A stretch of DNA of 64,000 nucleotides from an uncultured Prochlorococcus sp. (GTDB taxonomy: Bacteria > Cyanobacteriota > Cyanobacteriia > PCC-6307 > Cyanobiaceae): contig CACNWD010000004.1 in the NCBI GenBank assembly GCA_902624085.1, positions 1 through 64,000 on the forward strand, written 5' to 3'. Below the pieces are notes generated by a model. It had not been told where the DNA came from and ran no database searches. It worked only from the letters and a program-made list of their open reading frames with translations. This document shows, one piece after another, positions 34,463 to 45,573 of this stretch (its first letter is position 1; every line of letters starts with the position of its first letter). A program made the translations under genes and the position numbers.

Positions 34463-36505
34463 GTGACTGTAATTAATATAGGCAAATCAGTTCCCTTAGG
34501 AAGCACAATCACAGACTTTGGGGTCAATTTTTGCTTAGTTGCAACAAATGCAGTTTTAGTTGAGATTTTAATTTTTGAAGAGAGTAATTCAACTAAACCT
34601 GTATCTATTTATACTCTAGATAACAAATATAAATCCGGTCCTTATTGGCGGGCTGAGATTGAAGGTCTTGGAGAAGGCACAATTTATGCATATAGAATTC
34701 ATCAGAAAAAAGATGGACTTAATAGAGATTATTCTAAAAAAGTATTAATTGACCCATGTTCAAGAGGGATAACTGGTTGGGAAAACTACGAGAGAGATAG
34801 ATCTGCTGATGAGAGTGATAATACAAATTGCTGTCTAAAGAGTGTTGTATGTGATAGAGAAAAATTCAATTTTAAAGAATTTCCAAACCCAAAACATTCA
34901 TGGGAGGAATCAATAATCTATGAATTACATATTGGATCTTTTACAGAAAAAATTGAGTCGAATGATCGCAGTAACAATGAAAGTTGTTTTCAGAAATTTG
35001 TGAAAAAGATTCCTTACTTAAAGAATCTTGGAATAACTTCAATCGAATTACTTCCTGTTTTTTGCTTTGACCCCAACGATGCTCCAAATGGCCTTGATAA
35101 TTTTTGGGGATATAGTCCAATAAACTGGTTCACCCCTCATTTTGAATATTTTAATGAGATTTCACCAAAAAAAATAAGACAAGAATTTAAAAGATTTGTT
35201 GAAGAATGTCACAAGAATAAAATTGAAGTAATTCTAGATGTGGTTTATAACCATACATCTGAGGGGAACAGTCATGGCCCTGTATTATCCTGGAAAGGTC
35301 TGGATGAAAACTTATATTATTTTTTAGATAAAAATAAATTTCAGGATGTGAGTGGTTGCGGCAATACTATAGCCGCCAATAGAAGTTTAGTAAGAATGTT
35401 AATTATAGATTCACTTAAATGCTGGGTAAATGAATTTGGGATCGATGGATTTAGATTTGACTTAGGGATAGCTTTAACCAGGGGAGAAAATCTAATACCC
35501 CTTGATAACCCACCACTTTTTGAAGATATTGAATCAGATCCAGATTTAACGGAAATCAAATTAATCAGCGAACCATGGGACTGCGGAGGGCTATACAAAA
35601 TTAAAGATTTTCCCTCAAAAACAACTTTTACTTGGAATGGTCATTTCAGAGATGATGTTAGAAGATTTTGGAAAGGGGAAGATAGTACTGCTTGGAAAAT
35701 GAGCGACAAAATACAAGGTAGTCCCTCTATTTATGATTTAGAGAAAATGAATACAAATACAATCAACTTTATTACTTCACATGATGGATTCACGTTAAGA
35801 GATCTTGTAAGTTTTAACATTAAGCATAATTTTGCAAATAGAGAAAAAAATAAAGATGGAGAGAATAATAATAATTCATATAATTACGGGGTTGAAGGAC
35901 CAACTTCCAACAAACAAATTAATACATTAAGACTTCAACAACAAAAAAACTTTCTTTTATCATTATTTATTTCAAGGGGTGTGCCAATGATGCTCATGGG
36001 AGATGAGATAGGAAGAACTCAAGGTGGTAATAACAATACTTGGTGCCAAAATAATAGTTTAGGCTGGATGAATTGGGAAGAAACTAATCAAGATTTAGAA
36101 TTATTGAATTTTGTCAAACAACTTACTTTTATAAGAAAAAAATTAATTTATTTAATCAATCCTCTTTTAAATAAAGAAAGTTCAAATAATAAAAACATTA
36201 TTGAGTACCAGTGGCATGGGACGACTTTGAATAAACCAGACTGGGGTAGTTGGTCACACACGATTGCTTTTAGTATAAATAAAGATAAAAATCCATTAAT
36301 TTGGATTGGCTTAAATGCATACTCAAAAAATATTAATTTTTCTATCCCCTCATCACAGAGCAATTGGATAAAAGTTTTAGATACTTCTTTTAATTCTTCA
36401 TTGAAACCTAAACCATTAAAAGATAAATTTATAGAGATCAATGCTTTAAGCTCTATTTTGCTAGTAAAAAATGAAGTATTTGAAAATGTATTTCCAATTA
36501 ATTAA
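34463..36505 (+). CDS. glgX: Glycogen debranching enzyme / isoamylase (GlgX/TreX-like)
   Basis: 680 aa; GTG start; EILIFEE..., VILDVVYNHTSEG, GIDGFRFDLGIAL, ISEPWDCGG, NFITSHDGFTLRDLV. Confidence 0.93.
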   Translation: MTVINIGKSVPLGSTITDFGVNFCLVATNAVLVEILIFEESNSTKPVSIYTLDNKYKSGPYWRAEIEGLGEGTIYAYRIHQKKDGLNRDYSKKVLIDPCSRGITGWENYERDRSADESDNTNCCLKSVVCDREKFNFKEFPNPKHSWEESIIYELHIGSFTEKIESNDRSNNESCFQKFVKKIPYLKNLGITSIELLPVFCFDPNDAPNGLDNFWGYSPINWFTPHFEYFNEISPKKIRQEFKRFVEECHKNKIEVILDVVYNHTSEGNSHGPVLSWKGLDENLYYFLDKNKFQDVSGCGNTIAANRSLVRMLIIDSLKCWVNEFGIDGFRFDLGIALTRGENLIPLDNPPLFEDIESDPDLTEIKLISEPWDCGGLYKIKDFPSKTTFTWNGHFRDDVRRFWKGEDSTAWKMSDKIQGSPSIYDLEKMNTNTINFITSHDGFTLRDLVSFNIKHNFANREKNKDGENNNNSYNYGVEGPTSNKQINTLRLQQQKNFLLSLFISRGVPMMLMGDEIGRTQGGNNNTWCQNNSLGWMNWEETNQDLELLNFVKQLTFIRKKLIYLINPLLNKESSNNKNIIEYQWHGTTLNKPDWGSWSHTIAFSINKDKNPLIWIGLNAYSKNINFSIPSSQSNWIKVLDTSFNSSLKPKPLKDKFIEINALSSILLVKNEVFENVFPIN

Positions 36506-36576
<71 letters not shown>

Positions 36577-36638
36577 ATAATGTAAAAAATCATTACTCTG
36601 CAATAATACATTATCAAACAATCAACTACTTTAAAAGA

Positions 36639-38012
36639 TTGGAAAATTCACATTCAAAAAATATAACTGGATCAAGAACTAGATTAATGCTTTCCTATGG
36701 ACTTGGAGATTCAGGGACAGGACTTGCTAATGCTCAATTTGGTTTTTATCTCTTTCCTTTCTTTACCTGTGCTGCGGGTTTACCCCCATGGATAGCAAGT
36801 TCTATCTTAATGATAATTAAGCTCTGGGATGCTATTAATGATCCTTTGATTGGCTGGCTGAGTGACCATACTCAATCAAGATGGGGCCCGAGACTACCTT
36901 GGATGATTGGAGCATCACTCCCTCTCGGAATTTTTCTAGCTGCAATGTGGTGGATTCCTAATGAATACAGTGTGAAAGAAAAAACTTTTTACTACATATT
37001 TACATCAATCTTGTACATGACTGCTTATACATCCGTAAATCTTCCTTATGGAGCATTAGCGACAGAAATTAGTGAAGATGAAAATATAAGAACTAGACTT
37101 AATGCCGCTAGATTTACTGGCTCAATATTAGCTTCCTTATCTGGATTAACAGTTGGAGCAATATGTCTAACAAAAGGCGATATAGGTTACCTGACGATGG
37201 GAAGAATATCCGGTACGATTGTTGCAGTAATCACTTTAATTTCAACTTGGGGTCTAGCTCCATTTGCAAAGATTGCGAGAAAACCTATCAATAAAATACT
37301 ACCAGTAAAAAATCAACTAAGGCGTATTTTCAAGAATAAAATTTTCAGAAAGGTAATCTATCTTTATTTACTTCTTTGGTGTGGATTACAATTAATGCAA
37401 ACGGTTTCATTAATATATTTGCAACAAGTCATGAACGTACCAAGAGGGATATCCTTTTGGATTATCATTCCTTTTCAAATAAGTGCTCTTTTGGGATTGC
37501 AAGCTTGGAGTTTTTATTCTAATAGGTATGGAAGAGTTAAAGCATTAAAGATTGGAGGATTTATATGGATTGGTGGTTGCTTGATTGCTATGATATTACC
37601 TCCATTATCAAATAATTTTGAAATAAATAATTTGAATATAGATTCTATAAAAATGTTAATTTTATTTCTAACAATTTTATTTGTTGGATTTGGAGCATCA
37701 ACAGCATATTTAATACCCTGGTCTTTATTACCAGATGCTATTGATCATGATCCAGAAAAAGCAGCAGGGATTTACACAGCTTGGATGGTTTTATGTCAAA
37801 AGCTTGGAATAGCTCTAAGCGTAGGATTATTTGGTTATCTTCTAACTCTTACTGGTTTTAAGCAAGCAGCCTGTCAGGGAATTATAGATATTACCCAACC
37901 AAATTCTGCATTAATAACCGTAAGAATTTGCATGGGGTTAATACCTTCTATCCTTGTCTATTGGGGCCTACTAATTATGAGAAAATGGGATCAAGAATTA
38001 ATTACAAGCTAA
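36639..38012 (+). CDS. GPH-family (melibiose-type) MFS sugar/cation symporter
   Basis: 457 aa; YGLGDSGTGLANAQFGFYLFPFF, WDAINDPLIGWLSDHTQSRWGPRLPWM, WSLLPDAIDHD; TTG start. Confidence 0.88.
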   Translation: MENSHSKNITGSRTRLMLSYGLGDSGTGLANAQFGFYLFPFFTCAAGLPPWIASSILMIIKLWDAINDPLIGWLSDHTQSRWGPRLPWMIGASLPLGIFLAAMWWIPNEYSVKEKTFYYIFTSILYMTAYTSVNLPYGALATEISEDENIRTRLNAARFTGSILASLSGLTVGAICLTKGDIGYLTMGRISGTIVAVITLISTWGLAPFAKIARKPINKILPVKNQLRRIFKNKIFRKVIYLYLLLWCGLQLMQTVSLIYLQQVMNVPRGISFWIIIPFQISALLGLQAWSFYSNRYGRVKALKIGGFIWIGGCLIAMILPPLSNNFEINNLNIDSIKMLILFLTILFVGFGASTAYLIPWSLLPDAIDHDPEKAAGIYTAWMVLCQKLGIALSVGLFGYLLTLTGFKQAACQGIIDITQPNSALITVRICMGLIPSILVYWGLLIMRKWDQELITS

Positions 38013-38021
38013 TCTAGAGAT

Positions 38022-38777
38022 ATGCATTATCCAAAGTATTTTAAAAGACTATTGAGAAGCCTAGTTATTGGTGGTCAATCTATTAACTATATATTTAATG
38101 GAAAAGTATCAAAGAATGACCTTTTTGAACAATTAATGGAAGCAGGTCCAGGAAGCTTGATTATAGTTTTAATAACTGGCATAGCAGCAGGTACAGTTTT
38201 TAATATTCAAGTTGCTTCTCAACTATCTGGGATGGGTATATCAGGAGAAATAGGTGGATTATTAGCGGTAGGAATGGCTAGAGAAATGGCTCCATTATTA
38301 ACAGCCACTCTTATGACAGGTAAGGTTGCTACTGCCTATGCAGCACAACTGGGATCAATGAAGGTAACTGAACAAATTGATGCCATTACTATGCTAAAGA
38401 CAGAGCCTGTACAGTATTTAGTTGTACCAAGATTACTAGCGATGGTAATTATGTCTCCAATTCAATGTCTTTTATTTTTATCAGTAGCCTTATGGAGCGG
38501 TCAAATATGGAGTACTATTTTCTATAAAGTTCCTCCAATTATATTTTGGTCATCAGTGCGATCAGGCAGCGTAAGCCTTACAAATACTGATTTAACCTCT
38601 ATGATTATTAAGTCAGTTGTTTTTGGTTTACAAATAGCTATTATTTCATGTGGATGGGGACTGACAACTAAAGGAGGACCTAAAGAAGTTGGCACAACAA
38701 CCACTGGAGCAGTAGTAATGACACTTGTTACAGTATCTTTAATGGATGTATTCTTAACACAGATATTATTTGGATAA
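38022..38777 (+). CDS. MlaE/Ycf63-family ABC transporter permease
   Basis: 251 aa; MEAGPGSLIIVLITGIAAGTVFNIQ, AREMAPLLTATLMTGKVATAYAAQLGSMKVTEQIDA. Confidence 0.92.
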   Translation: MHYPKYFKRLLRSLVIGGQSINYIFNGKVSKNDLFEQLMEAGPGSLIIVLITGIAAGTVFNIQVASQLSGMGISGEIGGLLAVGMAREMAPLLTATLMTGKVATAYAAQLGSMKVTEQIDAITMLKTEPVQYLVVPRLLAMVIMSPIQCLLFLSVALWSGQIWSTIFYKVPPIIFWSSVRSGSVSLTNTDLTSMIIKSVVFGLQIAIISCGWGLTTKGGPKEVGTTTTGAVVMTLVTVSLMDVFLTQILFG

Positions 38778-38780
38778 ATT

Positions 38781-39176
38781 ATGGTAAACGAAAATAAAAA
38801 TGAAGATTCAATCACAATTGCTCCTTCATTTCAATTACCTATAATTCTCATTGCATTAAGTTTTTCTCTTTTATTTTTAAAAATTGGTTCAATTCCAACA
38901 ATTATTTCTGCTTCATTCAGTTTTTTTCTTTTACTTCAATCATTTACTTTAAGAATTAAAATCTCCAGAGATGATTTTATCGTAATGCAATTCGGTAAAG
39001 AGATCAGGAGATTTCCTTTTAGAAATTGGCTGACTTGGAAATTATTTTTACCAAGTCTTCCAGGGATTTTTTATTTCAGAGAAAAATCTAGCCCTCATTT
39101 ACTTCCTATTTTATTTAACCCTGAACAATTAAGAAATCAGTTAAAAGATAAAGTTGGGGAGCTAGAAATTAATTAA
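38781..39176 (+). CDS. DUF3119-like membrane protein
   Basis: 131 aa; two TM, then REIRRFPFRNWLTWKLFLPSLPGIFYFREKSSPHLLPILFNPEQL. Confidence 0.8.
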   Translation: MVNENKNEDSITIAPSFQLPIILIALSFSLLFLKIGSIPTIISASFSFFLLLQSFTLRIKISRDDFIVMQFGKEIRRFPFRNWLTWKLFLPSLPGIFYFREKSSPHLLPILFNPEQLRNQLKDKVGELEIN

Positions 39177-39209
39177 AAATGATCTAAATTTATTTGAGTT
39201 AAAAGTGCA

Positions 39210-40205
39210 ATGAACACAAAAGAAAACGCTCCTAAGGATACAAAACAAGCAAAGGAAAGTATTGAAGCAAAGAGTCCTGAGAAGAGAAAGGATAGAACAC
39301 TGAATAAAAATTATCAATCCAAAAATAGAGACGAAAACTCAACTAATGAAAACATATATGAAAAAATTTTTAATGATCTCATTGAGAAAAAATTACTATT
39401 AAGTAAAGAAATCAAGGATTTAGAAAATAAGAAAATTTTATTAATGAAAGATATTGAATCTAACTTTTCTGGCCAATCTGAAAATATTGCAAAGCAAGTC
39501 AAAGGTTTCCAAGATTATTTGACAGGCGCATTGCAAAATCTTTCTCAATCAGTAGAAAAGCTAGATTTGGTCCCTCAACAAATGATAATTAAACCTTCCC
39601 CTTTAGATAAAGTTCAGAACACTCAAAAGAATAATATGGAGATTAAGATCCCTGCACTTGCTGATACTTTCAAACCTGATGAAGAAATAATTAGAAAATG
39701 TTTCTCAGATTTTTCTAATCAACCTGATTTCTATGCAGAGCCATGGAAGCTTAGAAGAAGTCTTGAGGGAATAGATATAGAAATGCTTGAAGATTGGTTT
39801 TTTAATATGGGAGGTAGAGGCGCTTTAGAGAGTAGAGGTTCTAGACAAAAAAATGTACTTATATCAGCTGGGCTGATTTCTATCTTGGGTGAATTATATG
39901 GGGATCAATTTCAGACTTTAATTTTAGCTTCTGAGCCTGAAAGACTAGGAGAATGGAGAAGGATACTTCAAGATTCCTTAGGCCTTAATAGAGAAGATTT
40001 TGGACCAAACAGTGGAATAGTACTTTTCGAAAGAGCTGAGGGTGTCATAGAGAGAGCTGATAGACTTGAAAATAATGATGAAGTTCCATTAATAATAATT
40101 GATGCTTTAGAGACGAGTATCGAGGTTCCAATTTTACAATTCCCCTTATGGCTTGCGTTTGTTGGTAGTTCAGAAGAAATTTATGATGATTTAGAGTTGT
40201 TGTAA
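39210..40205 (+). CDS. DUF3086-like protein with coiled-coil N-terminus
   Basis: 331 aa; Lys/Glu-rich coiled coil then conserved C-terminal domain ([37 protein letters not shown]). Confidence 0.8.
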   Translation: MNTKENAPKDTKQAKESIEAKSPEKRKDRTLNKNYQSKNRDENSTNENIYEKIFNDLIEKKLLLSKEIKDLENKKILLMKDIESNFSGQSENIAKQVKGFQDYLTGALQNLSQSVEKLDLVPQQMIIKPSPLDKVQNTQKNNMEIKIPALADTFKPDEEIIRKCFSDFSNQPDFYAEPWKLRRSLEGIDIEMLEDWFFNMGGRGALESRGSRQKNVLISAGLISILGELYGDQFQTLILASEPERLGEWRRILQDSLGLNREDFGPNSGIVLFERAEGVIERADRLENNDEVPLIIIDALETSIEVPILQFPLWLAFVGSSEEIYDDLELL

Positions 40206-40807
40206 TGACTTTAGTTTTTTTCATTTTATTGGTAAGTTATTTATTAGGATCTTTTCCTAGTGGATTCCTATATGCCAAAAATTTAAAGGGTATAGATTTA
40301 AGATATGTAGGATCAGGTTCAACTGGTGCAACTAATGTTTTAAGAAATATTGGGAAATGGCCTGCTCTATTTGTATTTATACTTGATGTTTTAAAAGGGT
40401 TTATTGCTGTAAAGATTGCTTATTTTTTGCTATTTGACAATATCTTTCAAGTTCTTGCTGGTCTATTTGCAATCACAGGACACATCTGGCCCATATGGTT
40501 AAAAGGTAAAGGAGGAAAAGCTGTTGCAACTGGATTAGGAATGTTTATAGCCCTCTCTTGGCAAGTTGGTCTCGCATCCTTTGGAACATTCTTAATAATA
40601 ATAAGTTTAACCAAAATAGTATCTCTATCAAGTATCACTGCAGCACTTCTTCTACCTATATATATGTTGAGATATACAGGTACTGTTAACCATTCTTTTA
40701 CTATTTTTAGTTTTATAGTTGCAACTATTGTGATCTGGAAACATAGATCCAATATAAATAGACTTTTAAAAGGGGAAGAACCGAAAATCAGTAAAAAGAA
40801 TAATTAA
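40205..40807 (+). CDS. plsY: Glycerol-3-phosphate acyltransferase PlsY
   Basis: 200 aa; [49 protein letters not shown]. Confidence 0.95.
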   Translation: MTLVFFILLVSYLLGSFPSGFLYAKNLKGIDLRYVGSGSTGATNVLRNIGKWPALFVFILDVLKGFIAVKIAYFLLFDNIFQVLAGLFAITGHIWPIWLKGKGGKAVATGLGMFIALSWQVGLASFGTFLIIISLTKIVSLSSITAALLLPIYMLRYTGTVNHSFTIFSFIVATIVIWKHRSNINRLLKGEEPKISKKNN

Positions 40808-41523
40808 GTTATGCACTCACAAATATCTAAAAATACTCTTGAAGGATTTTCTGATTGTGTTATGGACCTTCCAATTACTAATTTAGAAGCTCCACTCAAT
40901 ATTGCTTTCTTAGGAGTCATCACTCTTTTTTGATCATGTTTAGCTGTTTCTTCTAATCTTATACCAGGCGTTATTAATTGAAAATTATTATCGTAAGTTA
41001 ATCGCAATGTTTTAAGTTCCTGTGGCGAACAAACACAGCCATCTAATCCAGAGTTAAAAGATAGCTCTGCAAGCTTTTTTACATTCTCTTCTATTGAAGT
41101 TTGTATATTAAAGTCTATTTTTAAATCTTCTGAAGAAAAACTTGTTAAAACTGTAACTCCTAAAAGATTTGGAGGTTTTAAATTGTATTCGCGAGATCCT
41201 TCTAAAGATGCTTTTTTCGATATTTTTAATGCTCTCGAACCTGCAGATGCATGTAATGAAATAATATCTACTCCTAACTTCGAAATTTGGTAGCAGGTCG
41301 CATACATTGTATTTGGAATATCATAAAGTTTAAGATCCAGGAAAATCTTTTTTTCCATTTTTTTCAATATTTTTATAATTTCAGGACCTTCTTTACAAAA
41401 TAATTCTAACCCAACCTTAACCCATCTAATTTGAGGACATTTTTTTAAAAAATTTATGATCTCGTTTTTATTTAAACCATCTAAGGCGAGTATTATTTTT
41501 TCTTTAGAACTTTGAATATTCAT
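40804..41523 (-). CDS. pyrF: Orotidine 5'-phosphate decarboxylase
   Basis: 239 aa; [38 protein letters not shown]. Confidence 0.95.
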   Translation of the reverse strand: MNIQSSKEKIILALDGLNKNEIINFLKKCPQIRWVKVGLELFCKEGPEIIKILKKMEKKIFLDLKLYDIPNTMYATCYQISKLGVDIISLHASAGSRALKISKKASLEGSREYNLKPPNLLGVTVLTSFSSEDLKIDFNIQTSIEENVKKLAELSFNSGLDGCVCSPQELKTLRLTYDNNFQLITPGIRLEETAKHDQKRVMTPKKAILSGASKLVIGRSITQSENPSRVFLDICECIT

Positions 41524-41529
41524 ATTCTC

Positions 41530-42768
41530 TTAATTTTTAAATCTTTTTGTAATTTTCTTACCAATTTGAATAATTTTACCTTTAAGTTCTTCGATTGAAT
41601 TAAAAATTAAATCTGGATTTGTAATTTTTGTATTATCAATTCTAACCCCTCCACCTTTTATTGCTCTTTTAGACTCACTACTAGAATTAAAAAATTTTAA
41701 GTAACTTAATAAATAAAAGAATTTAATTGGAAAATTAATATTATCTAAATCTATTATTGGTATTTTTCCCACTTTTTCATTATCTCCCAAATAAATCTTT
41801 TCACAATTTGATTGTGCCTCAAGTGCATTTTTTCTTCCATGAAAATTTGCTGTAACCTCAAGAGCCATAAATCTTTGTAGTTCTCTTGGCGATTTACTTT
41901 CTAAAATTGACAAATCAAAGCTAGTAAGTAATTCGATATAAGATGGGATAATTTCATCTTTTACCTTTTCTAATTTTGAATACATTGATAAAGGATCTTC
42001 ATTTAATGAAACCGTATTCATTTCAGATTTACTCATTTTCTTTACTCCATCTAAACCAGTTAAAATTGGAAGTAAAATTCCAAATTGAGGTTCTTTTTTA
42101 AAATGTCTTTGTAAATCTCTTCCAATTGCTATGTTAAATTTCTGATCAGTCCCTCCAAGTTCTATATCTGCGTTAACAGCAACTGAATCATAGCCTTGTA
42201 ACAAAGGGTATAAAAATTCATGTAAAGCAATCGGTATTTGAGAATTATATCTTTTATTAAATTCTTCTTTAGCCAACATTTGGCTTACGGTGCAACTGCT
42301 CATTAGTTCAATAATTGAACTTAAATTTAAATTTTCTAGCCAATCGCTATTTTTTCTAATTTCAATTCTTCCTTTAGTTTCAAAATCCAGAATAGATTGA
42401 CTAGCCGGTTTACCCATACCTAATTGTTGTAAGTAAGTTTTTGAGTTTTCTTCTACTTCTTCTTTTGAAAGTTGAACCCTTGTTTTATTCTTGCCCGTAG
42501 GATCACCAATTTGAGCTGTAAAATCTCCTATAATTAAAACAGCTACATGACCATGATCTTGAAAAGATCTAAGTTTCTTAAAAAGAATACTATGGCCTAT
42601 ATGAATATCAGTACCAGTTGGATCGATCCCAAGCTTTACTCTTAATTTTCTATGTTCTTTATTATTTACATCTAACTTATTTGCTAAATTTTGTTCTAGA
42701 TTTTGCGATGGAAATAACTCTGATATTCCTCTATTAATCCAATCTGGTAGATCTGAAGTTTGAACCAT
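41530..42768 (-). CDS. tyrS: Tyrosyl-tRNA synthetase
   Basis: 412 aa; [46 protein letters not shown]-terminal S4 domain. Confidence 0.96.
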   Translation of the reverse strand: MVQTSDLPDWINRGISELFPSQNLEQNLANKLDVNNKEHRKLRVKLGIDPTGTDIHIGHSILFKKLRSFQDHGHVAVLIIGDFTAQIGDPTGKNKTRVQLSKEEVEENSKTYLQQLGMGKPASQSILDFETKGRIEIRKNSDWLENLNLSSIIELMSSCTVSQMLAKEEFNKRYNSQIPIALHEFLYPLLQGYDSVAVNADIELGGTDQKFNIAIGRDLQRHFKKEPQFGILLPILTGLDGVKKMSKSEMNTVSLNEDPLSMYSKLEKVKDEIIPSYIELLTSFDLSILESKSPRELQRFMALEVTANFHGRKNALEAQSNCEKIYLGDNEKVGKIPIIDLDNINFPIKFFYLLSYLKFFNSSSESKRAIKGGGVRIDNTKITNPDLIFNSIEELKGKIIQIGKKITKRFKN

Positions 42769-42780
42769 AAATTTTATTTA

Positions 42781-43104
42781 TTATGAATTTTTCTCAAGTT
42801 CATCTTTCATTCTCATTAAAGTTTGATTCATTTGATCAAACATTTGTTCAGGAGTTATCCCAAACTGATTTAATTGAGTTTTTAATTGTTCTACTGTCAT
42901 TTTCGCCTGAAAATCTTCGGACAATTCAAATCTTTTCATAAAAACTTTATAACGGTCCATAAGAGATTCCATTTTCTTTATAAACATCTTTTTACCTTCT
43001 CTATCAAATTTTCCGTATTCAGAACCTAGTTTCATTAATTCCTGATAATCAGTAAAAAGTTGTTTGGCCTCCTCTTGTACAATATCCGATTCAAAAAATC
43101 CCAT
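42781..43104 (-). CDS. DUF1825 family protein
   Basis: 107 aa; MGFFESDIVQEEAKQLFTDYQELMKLGSEYGKFDREGKKMFI; strong SD AGGAGG at 43113-43118 (minus). Confidence 0.85.
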   Translation of the reverse strand: MGFFESDIVQEEAKQLFTDYQELMKLGSEYGKFDREGKKMFIKKMESLMDRYKVFMKRFELSEDFQAKMTVEQLKTQLNQFGITPEQMFDQMNQTLMRMKDELEKNS

Positions 43105-43180
43105 CTTTATAACCTCCTCTCTAATCCTTGAGACTTATTATCATAACTGACTTGATGAATTTGCATGTCTTAAATAAGTT

Positions 43181-43247
43181 GTTGCACCTGTGCAACTTAT
43201 AATATTTTTCACTTCCTGATACCAAAGGATTTGAAGTGAAGTTGCAC
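43181..43247. promoter_or_regulatory. Compound inverted repeat with mutually exclusive pairings (candidate 5'UTR or operator element)
   Basis: GTTGCAC(43181-87)/GTGCAAC(43190-96), or GTGCAACTT(43190-98) with AAGTTGCAC(43239-47) stacked on CACTTC(43210-15)/GAAGTG(43233-38). Confidence 0.55.
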
Positions 43248-43289
43248 TCTTAATATTATAAACTAGTATATTTTACCCACAATTGAAAG

Positions 43290-43303
43290 GTAGAAAATAC
43301 TAC
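43290..43303. promoter_or_regulatory. NtcA-like palindrome GTA-N8-TAC
   Basis: AGGTAGAAAATACTACCT: GTA(43290-92)-N8-TAC(43301-03), with outer arms also symmetric. Confidence 0.3.
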
Positions 43304-43453
43304 CTAAATTTTTTAAAAACAAAGATTTCTTTAAGATGAAACTAGTATCTTGTAAATAATAATAATATAAGGATTAAAATTAAAAAATTTTTTTTTCTAA
43401 TATTTTTTATAAATTTTTTTATTAGATTATTAGACTTATAAAAATTCAAAGCA

Positions 43454-44065
43454 TTGTCATTCTCTCCGAAAAAAAATAATCTAACCAAAAGTCTTCAATA
43501 TGAAATATTTGAATCTAATGACTTCTTTTCTATATCATCTAAAAATAATCAAGAATTAAATCATTCTCGTTCCTCTTTAATTCAATGGAGAAAAAATATT
43601 AATAAATATCAAAACAAAGTTATTGAAGATCTCCATAATCCAAATTCGCAAAAGTCAATGTTCGAAATTGATGATAATTTTAATTTAGTAAAAATAAATC
43701 CTTTTTTACTTACAAGTTTTTCCATTAATTTTTGGCGTTCCAAAAAATCTGTAGATAAAGGGCCTGCAATGTATTTTGTAATTGATACACAAAAAACTTC
43801 TAAAATTATTCTTTATATAGGAGAAACAAACTCTGCAGATAAAAGATGGAAAGGAGATCATGACTGCAAAAATTACATATCCAACTATAAAGAAACGATG
43901 TCAAATAATAATTTAGAAAGCAATTTAGATATACGTTTTTTTCTAGATGTTCCCAAAGAGGTCAAATTAAGACGTAAATTAGAAAAGCGTCTAATCTATT
44001 TATGGTTACCTCCATTTAATAAAGAGACTCGAGATAGATGGACTACAACTTTCACAAATAATTAA
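43454..44065 (+). CDS. GIY-YIG nuclease-like protein
   Basis: 203 aa, TTG start; AMYFVIDTQ...IILYIGETNSADKRWKGDH and C-terminal RKLEKRLIYLWLPPFNKETRDRW resemble GIY-YIG signature elements. Confidence 0.6.
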   Translation: MSFSPKKNNLTKSLQYEIFESNDFFSISSKNNQELNHSRSSLIQWRKNINKYQNKVIEDLHNPNSQKSMFEIDDNFNLVKINPFLLTSFSINFWRSKKSVDKGPAMYFVIDTQKTSKIILYIGETNSADKRWKGDHDCKNYISNYKETMSNNNLESNLDIRFFLDVPKEVKLRRKLEKRLIYLWLPPFNKETRDRWTTTFTNN

Positions 44066-44091
44066 CAAATTTATTAAATTTCTTATAGAAC

Positions 44092-45570
44092 ATGCAATTT
44101 TCAATTTTCAAAAATCAACTAAGTTCTTGGCAAGGTAGATCCCTAATAGTTGGTTTAAATAAGTATGAAATCGATTCTCAACTTAAAGAAATTGATTTCA
44201 TAGTAGAACCAAATGAAATCAAAAAAAAATTTAAAAATAATAACTTCGAAGGAGAGATAGGAAGCTCAATTAGCCTTAATATTTTAGGGCATAATTTAGA
44301 GTTTTTATCAATAATAGGCCTTGGTGATAAAAATAAAATGAATTCTGATGTTTTAAGGAATTCTTTATCAGAATGCATTAGAAAGGTAATCGATAAGGAA
44401 GAAAAAATTGGTATTTTAATGCCTTGGGAGGAGTTAAATAACAATGCAATTTATGATATCGCCGAAATACTGAGATTATCATCTTATAAAGATAATAGAT
44501 TTAATAAACATAGAGATGAAAAAATTAATCTTAAGGAAATTGAATTTCTAAACCTTGAAAATATTGAAAATATTTCTTTTAAAGAAGTCGAGGACATTTG
44601 TCAAGGAGTTGAGTTTGCTAGAAGGCTTGTAGCTGCACCACCCAATGATCTAACACCACTAGAGATGTCAAAAAAAGCTATTGAGATAGCAAATAAACAT
44701 AATCTTGAAATACAAATCCTAGAAGAGAAGGATTGTCTGAATCTTGGAATGGGAGCTTATCTAGCAGTAGCAAAGGGTTCTAATTTAAAACCTAAATTTA
44801 TCCACATGACTTATAGACCTGAAAATTCAGTATCACATAAGGTCGCATTAGTTGGTAAAGGTCTAACTTTTGATTCTGGTGGATATAACCTTAAGGTTGG
44901 TGCATCTCAAATAGAAATGATGAAGTATGATATGGGAGGTAGCGCAGCTGTATTGGGTGCAGCAAAAGCGATTGGGGCTTTGAAGCCAAAAGGTGTTGAA
45001 ATACATTTTATAGTTGCTGCGTGTGAAAATATGATAAATGGTTTAGCAATGCATCCCGGAGATGTAATAACAGCATCAAATGGTAAAACTATCGAAGTAA
45101 ATAATACTGATGCTGAGGGAAGACTTACACTAGCAGATGCTTTAACTTATGCCTCTAATTTAAAGCCTAATACAATAATTGATTTAGCAACTTTAACTGG
45201 AGCATGCCTTATCGCTTTGGGTAATGATGTAGCAGGAATGTGGAGTAATAATGATGAATTAGCAAAAGAATTATTGGAGGCTTCCCTCAAAAAGGGAGAA
45301 GGTTTATGGCGAATGCCTCTACAGAACTCATACAAAGATGGATTGAAATCTCACATTGCAGACATGAAAAATACTGGGCCAAGAGCAGGAGGATCAATTA
45401 CAGCTGCATTATTTCTAGAGGAATTTTTTGACAGCAATATTAATTGGGCTCATATTGATATCGCTGGAACATGCTGGACAGATAAGAATAAAGGATTAAA
45501 TCCAAGTGGGGCAACAGGGTATGGAGTTAGAACTCTAATTGATTGGATCAAAAGTAAAGAAAAAGTGTAG
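44092..45570 (+). CDS. pepA: Leucyl aminopeptidase
   Basis: 492 aa; [38 protein letters not shown]. Confidence 0.96.
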   Translation: MQFSIFKNQLSSWQGRSLIVGLNKYEIDSQLKEIDFIVEPNEIKKKFKNNNFEGEIGSSISLNILGHNLEFLSIIGLGDKNKMNSDVLRNSLSECIRKVIDKEEKIGILMPWEELNNNAIYDIAEILRLSSYKDNRFNKHRDEKINLKEIEFLNLENIENISFKEVEDICQGVEFARRLVAAPPNDLTPLEMSKKAIEIANKHNLEIQILEEKDCLNLGMGAYLAVAKGSNLKPKFIHMTYRPENSVSHKVALVGKGLTFDSGGYNLKVGASQIEMMKYDMGGSAAVLGAAKAIGALKPKGVEIHFIVAACENMINGLAMHPGDVITASNGKTIEVNNTDAEGRLTLADALTYASNLKPNTIIDLATLTGACLIALGNDVAGMWSNNDELAKELLEASLKKGEGLWRMPLQNSYKDGLKSHIADMKNTGPRAGGSITAALFLEEFFDSNINWAHIDIAGTCWTDKNKGLNPSGATGYGVRTLIDWIKSKEKV

Positions 45571-45573
45571 ATC

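Noticed and set aside
43387-43440. Poly-T tracts upstream of the GIY-YIG-like gene as terminator or mobile-element footprint
   Set aside because: Homopolymers are common in AT-rich intergenic DNA; no stem precedes them and no inverted-repeat ends or target duplications are seen.
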